A DNA stretch of 64,000 nt from Zhongshania marina (GTDB lineage: Bacteria > Pseudomonadota > Gammaproteobacteria > Pseudomonadales > Spongiibacteraceae). This document shows, in pieces, positions 1 through 7,301 of this stretch. The DNA lies in NCBI RefSeq assembly GCF_002915595.1, contig NZ_PQGG01000019.1:1-64000 (forward strand). The letters run 5' to 3'. The notes under the pieces are model-generated. The model did no database searches. It saw nothing but the letters and a program-made list of their open reading frames with translations, and was not told the DNA's origin. Within the stretch, counting starts at the first letter, position 1; every line of letters begins with the position of its first letter. Both the position numbers and the translations under genes were made by a program.

Positions 1-249
1 TCCAAGCTCTACTCCATTGTATTTTTGCTAAGCGCCTTTTTTAGCTTACTTGGTGCCAGCGCTGCTCAGGCTGCAAGTAAGGTTAACGCACTTACTGCGA
101 TTGTGTCTGACCGCTCGGCCCCGACCTTAATTACCGATACTCAGCAATCAATTACGGAATACCTTGTTGGTTATTACAGCCAAACAAGACCACATCAACA
201 TAACCGTGGTTTAAGCCCCAATGCAGCCGAGGGGGCAGTATTGGATTAG
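1..249 (+). pseudogene. Truncated exported-protein frame fused to an IS3 transposase tail
   Basis: An open frame enters from before the window and stops at 249. Its first ~27 codons read like a signal peptide: a hydrophobic run (IVFLLSAFFSLLGAS) followed by an AAQA-A cleavage-like site. From about nt 151 the frame reads ITEYLVGYYSQTRPHQHNRG and then LSPNAAE, which is the conserved C-terminal tail of IS3-family OrfB transposases. The likely history is insertion of an IS3 element into, or next to, a secreted-protein gene, followed by deletion that left only the transposase tail. The true start is outside the window. I do not expect a functional product. Confidence 0.5.
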
Positions 250-285
250 CCACTAAACCGTGGCCAGTTTTACTTGAGCACTACA
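151..285 (+). mobile_element. Remnant of the 3' end of an IS3-family insertion sequence
   Basis: The last ~33 codons of an OrfB-like integrase-core transposase (YYSQTRPHQHN..LSP motif) are followed by a non-coding tail. The tail ends in tggccagttttacttgagca plus ctaca (261-285), which looks like the terminal inverted repeat of IS3-group elements. No left end, orfA or DDE core is present, so the copy is dead. It lies directly left of the satellite's attachment repeat, in DNA that was downstream of tRNA-Leu before the satellite integrated. Confidence 0.55.
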
Positions 286-442
286 GTTTGATGATTATCC
301 CCGTTAATGGGGTAGAGCCAGTATTTTGTTCTTATACAGTGAAACCACGTTAAACATAGAGAATACTGCCTACACTGCGCCTACATTATCAAAACACGCA
401 GTAACTCCCCAAGAGGATATCTTTGTAACTAATTAATTTTAT

Positions 443-499
443 TGGTGCCCGGGGCCGGACTTGAACCGGCACGACATTGCTGTCGGGAGATTTTAAGTC
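443..499. repeat. Left attachment-site copy (57-bp tRNA-Leu 3' fragment)
   Basis: These 57 bases are identical to 10571-10627, the 3' part of the intact tRNA-Leu gene from anticodon arm to CCA. Similarity stops sharply at both edges (442 t against 10570 g; 500 c against 10628 t). This is the expected scar of site-specific integration into a tRNA 3' end. Confidence 0.93.
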
Positions 500-522
500 C
501 CCCTTTCCTGTTTGTACCTTTT

Positions 523-627
523 AATATGTAGCAATACGACTATTGTTTTTAAAGGATTTTTCTGCAATATTATCCCCTGTGTTAATACTGATTAATACGC
601 AAGTTGCTACATATTTGCTACATATTT
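523..627. repeat. Putative integrase arm-type sites, left end
   Basis: Two head-to-tail copies of GCTACATATTT lie at 606-616 and 617-627. A related copy in inverse orientation (AATATGTAGCA) lies at 523-533. The same tandem pair lies just inside the right end (10518-10539). Paired short repeats flanking the core sites next to int are typical of arm-type binding sites of tyrosine integrases. A separate 18-bp block at 582-599 recurs inverted at 6831-6848. Confidence 0.6.
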
Positions 628-653
628 CTATGGAAGCAACACAGGAGATTACC

Positions 654-1958
654 GTGTCGCGTAAGGTAAAGATAAACAATACATTCCTAAAAAGCCTAGA
701 TTCCGAAGACGGAAAACAGGTCGTTTACTGGGACGATGCCCAAAAAGGTTTTGGTGTTCGCGTCAATCCTGGTCGTGTTGTTGATGGTGTCAGAGAGCCC
801 GCGTGCACGTTCTTCATTCAGGATCGACTCAAGGGCCAAACAATTAAAGCCACCATAGGGAAGTACCCTACATTCTCCGCAGAGGCGGCTAGAAAGGTCG
901 CCAAGCTTTGGCTATTAAAGATTGCCAGCGGCGAAGATCCACGCATTCAGAAAGTAGAAGGCTCAGTCGGCGCCACGTTCGGAAATATGATGCTGGGCTA
1001 CTGTGAGTGGATGGAATCGGAGGGCAAAGTTAGCGCAGCCAAAGTAAAACGCGCGATCAAAAAAGATATTGAAACCGCCTACCCTCGCCTATGGAAAAAA
1101 CCCGCGAACCAGATCACTCCTGATGACTGCGACCGGATAATAGAGGCCATCGAATCAGAGGGTAAGAAGCGGCAAGCCGATAAGATCCGCGCTTACATGA
1201 AGACAGCATTCAGAAAAGCGATTAATGCCAGAGGAAAACGCCGCTACCCCGAGGGCTTACGTATTGCCGACATTAAAATCAATCCGTGTGCCGATATTGA
1301 AAAGGTCGAGGGATCAAGTAACGCGAGGGACAGAGCTTTATCAGTGGCAGAGTTCCGCGCCTACTGGAAGCATGCAAAGGCTTTCCCTGAGCCGCGCCGT
1401 TCAATAATGATGCTACACGTTCTCAGCGGCGGGCAACGAATAGACCAATTACGACGTATCACACTACCCGACATAGACCGCGATTCAGCTACGGCCACAA
1501 TGCTCGACTACAAAGGGCGACGAACCACGCCATATAAACACGTATTTCCCCTGCTCCCCGAAGCTTTAACCGCAATTGACAATTTAGCTGGCAGCGGCCT
1601 CTACGTCTTTTCATGCAACGGTGGCATATCTCCGGTATCTGACACTTACATTCGGAATGGTGTGATTATGATTCGCAAAGCTATGGAAGCTGCAGAAGAA
1701 CTTGAAAACGGCCATTTTACACCTGGCTCCATCCGCGCAACGATTGAAACTCGCTTAACAGCTAGCCCGTATCGCGTACCTGAAAACGTGCTTGGGCACC
1801 TATTAAGTCACGGTTTGGGCGGCGTTCAGGCTAAGCACTACCAAAAATACAAATTTCACGACGAGAAGCTAGAAGCACTGCAAATGCTGCTCTCAATGCT
1901 GGAAGGCAAAGAGCAAACCGGCAAAGTTATACCGATTAACGGGCAAGCTGCCCAATGA
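654..1958 (+). CDS. int: Tyrosine-type site-specific integrase
   Basis: A 434-aa recombinase that should insert and excise the element at tRNA-Leu. The GTG at 654 is chosen because an AGGAG Shine-Dalgarno (643-647) sits 6 nt upstream and the product then begins MSRKVKINN. The longer frame from 543 would run through the arm repeats at 606-627. The N-terminal ~90 aa look like the arm-binding domain of P4-type integrases, followed by a core-binding domain. In the catalytic part I see Arg262 (GQRIDQLRR), a Lys in LDYKGRR, Arg361 (GSIRATIET), His382 (LGHLL) and Tyr396 (KHYQKY). The box II His of the usual HxxR is Gly here (GSIR). It sits next to the left attachment repeat and points inward. Confidence 0.93.
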   Translation: MSRKVKINNTFLKSLDSEDGKQVVYWDDAQKGFGVRVNPGRVVDGVREPACTFFIQDRLKGQTIKATIGKYPTFSAEAARKVAKLWLLKIASGEDPRIQKVEGSVGATFGNMMLGYCEWMESEGKVSAAKVKRAIKKDIETAYPRLWKKPANQITPDDCDRIIEAIESEGKKRQADKIRAYMKTAFRKAINARGKRRYPEGLRIADIKINPCADIEKVEGSSNARDRALSVAEFRAYWKHAKAFPEPRRSIMMLHVLSGGQRIDQLRRITLPDIDRDSATATMLDYKGRRTTPYKHVFPLLPEALTAIDNLAGSGLYVFSCNGGISPVSDTYIRNGVIMIRKAMEAAEELENGHFTPGSIRATIETRLTASPYRVPENVLGHLLSHGLGGVQAKHYQKYKFHDEKLEALQMLLSMLEGKEQTGKVIPINGQAAQ

Positions 1959-1987
1959 AGAATTTGCGCCATACGGCGTAAATAAAC

Positions 1988-2019
1988 GGGGCCACCAGTG
2001 CGGGAACACTGAAAGCCCC
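1988..2019 (+). other. Stable hairpin in the leader of the small-gene operon
   Basis: The transcript can fold GGGGC(1988-1992)/GCCCC(2015-2019) and CAGTG(1996-2000)/CACTG(2007-2011), with apical loop CGGGAA. There is no T-tract, so it is not an obvious terminator. It lies 35 nt before the start at 2054. The loop exposes a GGA, the core recognised by CsrA-family proteins, and the element encodes a CsrA paralogue. The regulatory link is inference. Confidence 0.45.
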
Positions 2020-2053
2020 TAATCACAAAATGAACTACACAGGAGTTCAATCT

Positions 2054-2332
2054 ATGACTACCAGTAATGATACCAAAACAAACCGCCTCCCTGGCGGAAT
2101 CAATTTCGACCCAAATATGTCGGGAGGCGATCTCTTTGATGATGGGTTCGCGGTACTAGGATGCGCCATAGAGCAAATTAAGCAGGCCGCAAACAAGTTA
2201 TTTGAAAGCTCTGATGATGACGCGCAAAGCCTAGCCTCATGCCTCTATGGTGCAGTCTGGTTAACTGAAATAGCAAACAATATGTTTTTCACGGCAAGCG
2301 AGAAGAAGTATTTAGAGGAGTCACAGCTATGA
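2054..2332 (+). CDS. Small hypothetical protein, first of three coupled satellite genes
   Basis: A 92-aa product starting MTTSNDTKT. ATG 2054 is preferred to an in-frame ATG at 2030 because AGGAG lies 8 nt upstream. It is acidic with a predicted helical C-terminal half (IEQIKQAANKLFES, then ASCLYGAVWLTEIANNMF). I recognise no catalytic motif. Similar small helical proteins are common in early operons of P4-like islands, but I cannot name a family. Its stop overlaps the next start (ATGA at 2329-2332), indicating translational coupling. Confidence 0.7.
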   Translation: MTTSNDTKTNRLPGGINFDPNMSGGDLFDDGFAVLGCAIEQIKQAANKLFESSDDDAQSLASCLYGAVWLTEIANNMFFTASEKKYLEESQL

Positions 2333-2535
2333 ACACGAATAGAAAAAATGAGTTCAAAGAGCTACTAGCGGAAGTTCCTGAAGATAGGCTCCCAATCCTG
2401 CTAACCGGAATGAAGCTTATTTTGGCTAAAGACAAGCGGTTGCTTGAGCTTATCGCCGATGGTGGGAAAGGTGCGGAAATGTTCGATTACATTAATGCGG
2501 CTCACGAAAAGAACGCAAAGGAGGCTCTGCTATGA
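2329..2535 (+). CDS. Small hypothetical protein, second of three coupled satellite genes
   Basis: A 68-aa, mostly helical, charged product (MNTNRKNEFKELLAEVPED...). There is no signal peptide, membrane segment or recognisable motif. It starts in an ATGA overlap with the preceding gene and ends in another ATGA overlap with the next (2532-2535), so the three small genes are probably translated as one coupled unit. The role is unknown. The position between integrase and replication genes is where satellites keep accessory or regulatory functions. Confidence 0.65.
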   Translation: MNTNRKNEFKELLAEVPEDRLPILLTGMKLILAKDKRLLELIADGGKGAEMFDYINAAHEKNAKEALL

Positions 2536-2759
2536 AACAAGTCGCAAAAGTATCATCAGCATCCGTAATTGATGAAGCCGGTAGTATTGCCGAGAGAATT
2601 GAAACGTTATCTAAAGTTGTTGTTCTTGGTATCGACAATGAAAAAGGCGGCGACTTGGAGTTAAGTAGTGCAGACGCCTATGAAGCCGCCAGCATGATTG
2701 TTGACCTTGCAAGGAGACAAAAGCGTTTAATCGGCCAGATAGAAATTTCTCTCAAATAG
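2532..2759 (+). CDS. Small hypothetical protein, third of three coupled satellite genes
   Basis: A 75-aa product (MKQVAKVSSASVIDEAG...) with an amphipathic helical C-terminus (AYEAASMIVDLARRQKRLIGQIEISL). This resembles small phage/satellite proteins with a helical hairpin, but no family is recognised. AAAGGAG before the start overlaps the end of the preceding gene. It is followed by a GC-rich tetraloop hairpin (2771-2786), then the 2802 gene. Confidence 0.65.
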   Translation: MKQVAKVSSASVIDEAGSIAERIETLSKVVVLGIDNEKGGDLELSSADAYEAASMIVDLARRQKRLIGQIEISLK

Positions 2760-2770
2760 GAACCACCACC

Positions 2771-2786
2771 GCCCCCGCGAGGGGGC
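2771..2786 (+). other. GC-rich hairpin with GNRA tetraloop
   Basis: GCCCCC-GCGA-GGGGGC forms a perfect 6-bp GC stem closed by a GCGA (GNRA-class) loop, 16 nt upstream of the ATG at 2802 and close to its GGGA ribosome-binding region. With no following T-run it is more likely an mRNA stability or translation element than a terminator. Confidence 0.5.
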
Positions 2787-2801
2787 AAAGCGGGACGAAC
2801 C

Positions 2802-3449
2802 ATGCAAACCAAATATGAAGCCATCCGTAAAATTTGGACTAACCACGCAGAAAGCATTTTGATCAGGGCAGAACAAACCCATCTACCCGCTGATACAGAA
2901 ATAAATAAAATATTCACCCGAATTAATGAAGAGTACGAGCTAGCACCGCCGGAACTACAAGCCCAGCTTAGCCTCTTACCAAAATTTATCGGCGCCGCTA
3001 CAGCGCTCATGAAGGCTGGCGACTTAAAGCAAGTTAAATTCCATCTAATTAGAATCATTGATGACTACACAAAGCTAAAAGAGGCAATGGAGCTTACCCG
3101 CCTTGAAAAATACGATAATAGAACGCTTGAAATCACTGAGGTTAGGCGATCCGCAGGATATAAAGGCCTAAAAAGCCGATGGGCAAGCGAAACTAGAGAA
3201 GTCAGAAACCAAATTATCATTGATTTGGCTGCACGCAAGGATGTGTGGGGGCCGATACCGGCCAAGGAGTTATGGCCCGAGTATTTTGCAAGATTGGATT
3301 TTGATGGCCTCAACCCAATAGAGGAAGGCCCTTCACGCACATGCGACAGCTCAGTAATTCGGTGCGACGGGTTGCCAAACGGTATTTCATTTAAAACTTT
3401 TGAGAATCTACTTTCTGAAACAAGAAACCCAAAATCGAACAAAAAATAA
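2802..3449 (+). CDS. Hypothetical satellite protein
   Basis: A 215-aa, probably cytoplasmic protein of unknown function. The N-terminal ~100 residues are predicted helical with charged heptad-like stretches (NHAESILIRAEQTHL, FHLIRIIDDYTKLKEAMELT). The C-terminal part contains a basic segment (GYKGLKSRWASETREVRNQ) that could bind nucleic acid. No signal peptide or transmembrane segment. It is preceded by a stable hairpin and the weak ribosome-binding sequence GCGGGACGAACC. An 87-nt gap separates it from the AlpA-like gene. I do not recognise a family. Confidence 0.65.
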   Translation: MQTKYEAIRKIWTNHAESILIRAEQTHLPADTEINKIFTRINEEYELAPPELQAQLSLLPKFIGAATALMKAGDLKQVKFHLIRIIDDYTKLKEAMELTRLEKYDNRTLEITEVRRSAGYKGLKSRWASETREVRNQIIIDLAARKDVWGPIPAKELWPEYFARLDFDGLNPIEEGPSRTCDSSVIRCDGLPNGISFKTFENLLSETRNPKSNKK

Positions 3450-3536
3450 CCAATTAGTCCCGATGGCTAAGCCAAGAAAATCCAACCATTTTAATAAGAA
3501 CCTCGTTACTAATCTGTATCAAGCGAGGTACACAAC

Positions 3537-3785
3537 ATGTCAACACAGGCACCCCAATCCACTGGCCTAAGCAACCCCGCAGATGGCTACATCATAGTCC
3601 CTAAACTACTTGACGAGCATCAGCTCTCCGAAGTCACAGGGCAAAGCGTTTACAAAATCCGCAAAGACCGAATACAAGGACGCGGGCCAGTATTTGTAAA
3701 ACTCGGTTCATCCGTTAGGTACCGCCCTTCCGATGTTGCCGACTACATAGCAAGCAATCTTCGCCAGAACACCAGCGAGGGTTAA
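3537..3785 (+). CDS. AlpA/excisionase-like helix-turn-helix regulator
   Basis: An 82-aa DNA-binding protein of the AlpA/HTH_17 type. After a flexible N-terminus (~20 aa) it reads IIVPKLLDEHQLSEVTGQSV, then YKIRKDRIQGRGPVFVKLGS and VRYRPSDVADYIASN. This is the winged-helix pattern in which a tyrosine/arginine-rich turn (KLGSSVRYRPSDV) contacts DNA. In P4-like elements such proteins switch on int or act as excision factor. AGCGAGG lies 10 nt upstream of the ATG. Its position before the replication gene fits control of early genes or excision. Confidence 0.8.
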   Translation: MSTQAPQSTGLSNPADGYIIVPKLLDEHQLSEVTGQSVYKIRKDRIQGRGPVFVKLGSSVRYRPSDVADYIASNLRQNTSEG

Positions 3786-3790
3786 AATAA

Positions 3791-4126
3791 ATGAACAAAA
3801 AAAATGGCCGCACCAAAGGCACGACCACTCAAACAAACACACGCACACAGTATAGCAAAATAGCCAGCCTTGGGCTAAATGGACAAGCGCACCGCATTAC
3901 TTTTTTTATTCTTGAAAACCCATGCGCCCTGACACATCACATAGCCCATCGGTGCGCAGTTGGCAATGTATCCCACGCGGCCAAGAAAGCTAATGCAAGG
4001 CTTGGCAAAGTTGGCCTTCGCCTTATTTGCACAGAACCACACCCCCGAATAATTAATCGCTTTGGCGTACCTTCCCCAGTGCATCAATGGGAGCTTGTAG
4101 AGATCGGGGGTGCTGATGAACAATAA
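3791..4126 (+). CDS. Small basic hypothetical protein, possibly winged-helix
   Basis: A 111-aa basic protein. After a Thr/Lys-rich N-terminus the segment AHRITFFILENPCALTHHIA and CAVGNVSHAAKKANARLGKV resembles a winged helix with a recognition helix, and ends in a hairpin (HQWELVEI). Similar small proteins precede satellite primases and may help load them or regulate them, but I cannot assign a family. It begins 5 nt after the AlpA-like gene and its end overlaps the start of the primase gene, consistent with one operon. Confidence 0.6.
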   Translation: MNKKNGRTKGTTTQTNTRTQYSKIASLGLNGQAHRITFFILENPCALTHHIAHRCAVGNVSHAAKKANARLGKVGLRLICTEPHPRIINRFGVPSPVHQWELVEIGGADEQ

Positions 4127-6584
4127 CACGCCTCTTTTCCCGCTCTATAGTCGAATCAATAACACGACACCAGCCAAAGCAATTAGCCTTTCTGAGGTGG
4201 TTAGTTTGGCAGTCTCGCCTACCGTTGGCCCTAAAGCCGACGCTGCAGCTCTGACACCCTACAAAGCCAGCGCCAAAACGAAAGACGTTGCACAACTGTC
4301 GCAGTATTACGCCTTAATTCTCGATCATGACAACGACAACAGAACCGGCGAAGCGATCCGAGCAATCTACGACCCGTTAGACGTGGCCTATCTCGCATGG
4401 ACTACGTCAAGCCACATGCAACGAAAAAAGAATGAGCCAGCCGCTCCACGGTGGAAGGTTCTAATTCCCTTCGTCCAACCAGTAGACGCAGAACGATACA
4501 CCGGCCTCGCCATTGGCGCCGCCCTACTTTTCGATACTGACAAAGGCCAGACACCTATTCAGCAAGTGCTTTACGCGCCTAACAAGCTGACAAAAGACGC
4601 GCCTTATGAAGTCATCGACCACACAGACCGGCTAAAACTAGATCCGCTGGATAATTCTGCAGCTTTAGTAAAAGCATGTTTCAGAGAGTTTGCCGACCAC
4701 CAGCAACAACAAGCGCAATCTGCGCAGCGGTCGCTACTAAAGCCCCGCCCCGTAGATACTCAGAATGGCAGTATTATTAGCCTAATCTGTGGTGCTTACT
4801 CATTGCGCGAACTACTAGAGTGCAACGGCTACCGACGCCAAGGGAGCGCGTATCTTGCGCCTCAAAGCACAACGGGAACCGCTGGCGTTTACATATTAGA
4901 TGGCGAGAAAGAGCGCCTATACAGCCACCACGGCACCACAGACCCGCTTTCAAACCTAAACCATGATGGCCACGCCCTCGACGCCGCTGACGTGCTTTGC
5001 ACCCTGCAATATGGCGGTGATGAAACGACCATGATTAAGGAAGAAGCGGCGAAGCTAGACCCCGACGGACAAAAGCACCGGCAAATGGAGCATGTTAAAA
5101 AGAAAGCGGAAATACAGCAGGTAAAAACGAACAATGAAACAAAGGACGACCAACCGCTCGACTTGTTCAATAAGTTTGTGCCGCCGCCCTTTCCTATTGG
5201 ATTACTCCCTAAAGTAATTGCCGACTATGCCACCGACCAATCAACCCTAATCGGGGTAGATCCCGCCGTCATTGGTATGAGCGCAATTTGTGCGGCTGCA
5301 AGCTGTATCGATGACCGGATAAAAATACAGCCAAAACGAAACGACCCGACATGGACAGAAAGCGCGCGTCTTTGGGTGGCAATAATCGGAGATCCATCGA
5401 CCAAAAAAAGCCCAGGAATATCCAAAGCGATGAAGCCGCTTTTCAAGATCGACCAACGGTGGAGAACTGAAACCGCCAAAGCCCTCTACGAGTGGCAAAA
5501 AGATTGTGATGCGGTACAAAAAGGCGACGACCTACCAGACCGTCCGATTGAAAAGCGCCTAATCGTTAACGACATAACCGTCGAGAAGTTAGGCGACATT
5601 TTGAGCAAGTCAGAACCGCGCGGCATTCTCAGTTATCAAGACGAGCTGACCGGCTGGCTGACCTCAATGGACGCCTATAAAAACGGTGCGGGCAAAGATC
5701 GAGCAGCATGGCTAGAAGCATTCAATGGAGGGCCTAAAGCAATTGATCGTATAGGCCGAGGCTCTACTTTCGTGGACAACTGGAGCACTTGCGTACTAGG
5801 CGGCATTCAGCCCCAAGTCGTGCAAAACTACGCCCACAACACCAACCACGACGGAATGATCCAGCGGTTTTTATTGGTGTTCGCAGACCCGGCAAAACTA
5901 GATAAGGATATAAGCCCAAACCTGACCACGCTGGACGAATACAGGGGCTCACTGGAGCAATTAGCCGGTCTGATGCCTAGCAGTAAGCCCGTTACTCTTT
6001 CGGAGCCAGCACAGCTCATTAGAGAGGCCCTGAACGAGAAGTTGCACAACGCAACAGTAAGCCTTCCAAATAAGTTTTTAACGGCTGCAATGGGTAAATG
6101 GCAAGGGATCTATGCCCGCCTGCTACTGGTATTTCACTGCTTAGAAATGGCAGAAGAATTTACGCACCCGACAAGCCAGCCAGTTAGCGGCAAAACAGCG
6201 CAACAAGTTGCCAACTTAATGTGGCGTGTACTTCTCCCCCACGCGGTTAGGTTTTACCACGACCTAGACCCAGCGGAAGAAAACGCCCGCAACATTGCTT
6301 CACTACTACTAGCTAGAAACTGGGAAAGGTTCACTGTTAAACGAGACCTTGACCGGTATATGAAGGCCACGCGGAAAATGAAGCCCTGGGAACTAGAGCA
6401 AACCCTTGACCGACTAGAAGCGTTTAGCTGGATACAACCAGACCCCGGCAAGATAAACGAAAAAGGCAAACCATCAGCCTACCTAGTAAACCCTAAAGTG
6501 CACACGCTATTCACCGAACACGCAAAGATAGAGCGAGAACGCAGAGCGGAAGTGTCGGCGATGATGGCAGAAATAGGTAGATAA
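4116..6584 (+). CDS. Primase/helicase-like replication protein (DUF3987 family)
   Basis: An 822-aa protein, probably the element's replication initiator. The N-terminal ~200 aa contain a YALILDHDNDN segment typical of virulence-associated E/prim-pol-like domains, and R/K-rich stretches (PRWKVLIPF). From about residue 350 the sequence fits DUF3987: IGDPSTKKSPGISKAM near residue 425 is the P-loop-like motif, and GILSYQDELTGWLTSMD is the Walker-B-like region. The C-terminal ~100 aa look like a winged helix (MKPWELEQTLDRLEAFSWI). ATG 4116 is used (an in-frame GTG at 4110 is also possible); the gene overlaps the preceding one by 11 nt. Satellites of this type replicate autonomously after helper induction; that is inference here. 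Confidence 0.82.
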   Translation: MNNNTPLFPLYSRINNTTPAKAISLSEVVSLAVSPTVGPKADAAALTPYKASAKTKDVAQLSQYYALILDHDNDNRTGEAIRAIYDPLDVAYLAWTTSSHMQRKKNEPAAPRWKVLIPFVQPVDAERYTGLAIGAALLFDTDKGQTPIQQVLYAPNKLTKDAPYEVIDHTDRLKLDPLDNSAALVKACFREFADHQQQQAQSAQRSLLKPRPVDTQNGSIISLICGAYSLRELLECNGYRRQGSAYLAPQSTTGTAGVYILDGEKERLYSHHGTTDPLSNLNHDGHALDAADVLCTLQYGGDETTMIKEEAAKLDPDGQKHRQMEHVKKKAEIQQVKTNNETKDDQPLDLFNKFVPPPFPIGLLPKVIADYATDQSTLIGVDPAVIGMSAICAAASCIDDRIKIQPKRNDPTWTESARLWVAIIGDPSTKKSPGISKAMKPLFKIDQRWRTETAKALYEWQKDCDAVQKGDDLPDRPIEKRLIVNDITVEKLGDILSKSEPRGILSYQDELTGWLTSMDAYKNGAGKDRAAWLEAFNGGPKAIDRIGRGSTFVDNWSTCVLGGIQPQVVQNYAHNTNHDGMIQRFLLVFADPAKLDKDISPNLTTLDEYRGSLEQLAGLMPSSKPVTLSEPAQLIREALNEKLHNATVSLPNKFLTAAMGKWQGIYARLLLVFHCLEMAEEFTHPTSQPVSGKTAQQVANLMWRVLLPHAVRFYHDLDPAEENARNIASLLLARNWERFTVKRDLDRYMKATRKMKPWELEQTLDRLEAFSWIQPDPGKINEKGKPSAYLVNPKVHTLFTEHAKIERERRAEVSAMMAEIGR

Positions 6585-6950
6585 CATGATTGTCGAAAAT
6601 GTCGTACGTGCGCGCGTAACAGATAGAAGAAAAGCGACTATTTATAATAAAAAATATAGAAATGCTGACTCTCTTACGTGCACGCATACGACAAAGGCGA
6701 CATTAAGCACGCAAAGACTGGCTAGAGTGGTTGCGTCCGAACTGGATAACCAAAACCCCACACCCCTATCACGCCCTAAATTACCTGATTTTACATTAAA
6801 CTTTTGTAACACAGGAGATTTGTAATCACCCGTATTAATCAGTATTAATCTACTATACAAGCACCATTTGTTAGTACGCCTAATAATATGTAGCATATAT
6901 GTAGCATCTTATTAAATTAGACCTAACAAACAACAGAGATACCAGCACTT
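6585..6950. other. Module junction without a convincing gene
   Basis: These 366 nt lie between the replication and packaging genes. A 79-codon frame (6586-6825) has a low-complexity, Thr/Arg-rich translation and no good ribosome-binding site. The right half holds AACACAGGAGATT (6808-6820), identical to the ribosome-binding region of int (638-650) but with no start codon at the right distance. It also holds an 18-bp inverted copy of 582-599 and two arm-like motifs. Confidence 0.5.
6831..6906. repeat. Internal copies of the integrase-end repeats
   Basis: 6831-6848 (CGTATTAATCAGTATTAA) is the exact reverse complement of 582-599. 6885-6906 contains two head-to-tail ATATGTAGCA motifs, the inverse of the GCTACATAT arm motifs at 606-627 and 10518-10539. 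Such a block between primase and terminase genes could be a replication origin, a packaging (pac) site or an additional integrase site. The sequence does not decide among these. Confidence 0.6.
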
Positions 6951-7301
6951 ATGAGCAAGATACAAGAACCACCACATAAGTTATCCGGTAACTGGATTAA
7001 GGATCTAGACGGACGTACCGAACTCGCCCAAACAATGCGCGCCAACTACCTAGAAATGACCAACCACCTAGGCGGCGATGGAGTCTTGAGCTATTCGCAA
7101 CGCGCCCTAGTCGAACAGGCTTTATGGCTTCAATACTGGCTAAGGCAAGAGAACGCCAAAATGGCTAATGGTGGCGAATATGACGTGGGCAAGGTAACGG
7201 CAGCATCGAACAGCCTACAAGGCATCCTGATGAAGCTAGGACTACGCAAACAAGCCCGCGACGTAAGCCTGAAGGATCTAGTCGACAGGGTCGCGCAATG
7301 A
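6951..7301 (+). CDS. terS: Terminase small subunit-like protein
   Basis: A 116-aa protein immediately upstream of, and overlapping, the large terminase gene (ATGA at 7298-7301). The N-terminus (PHKLSGNWIKDLDGRTELAQ) and the helical segments (LSYSQRALVEQALWLQYWLR; VTAASNSLQGILMKLGLRKQ) follow the pattern of P27-type small terminase subunits, with the conserved N-terminal linker and an oligomerising helix pair. The role would be to recognise the packaging site and recruit the large subunit. No clear Shine-Dalgarno precedes the ATG. The assignment leans on length and position; the sequence match is moderate. Confidence 0.72.
   Translation: MSKIQEPPHKLSGNWIKDLDGRTELAQTMRANYLEMTNHLGGDGVLSYSQRALVEQALWLQYWLRQENAKMANGGEYDVGKVTAASNSLQGILMKLGLRKQARDVSLKDLVDRVAQ

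Noticed and set aside
543-653. Upstream start for integrase at 543
   Set aside because: It would translate through the 606-627 arm repeats and has no ribosome-binding site; GTG 654 has AGGAG 6 nt upstream.
2771-2786. Hairpin as transcription terminator
   Set aside because: No T-run follows, and a gene starts 16 nt later; it is kept only as an mRNA structure.
6586-6825. A 79-codon frame directly after the primase gene
   Set aside because: Thr/Arg-rich low-information translation, no ribosome-binding site at a sensible distance, and it runs into the repeat block; treated as non-coding.
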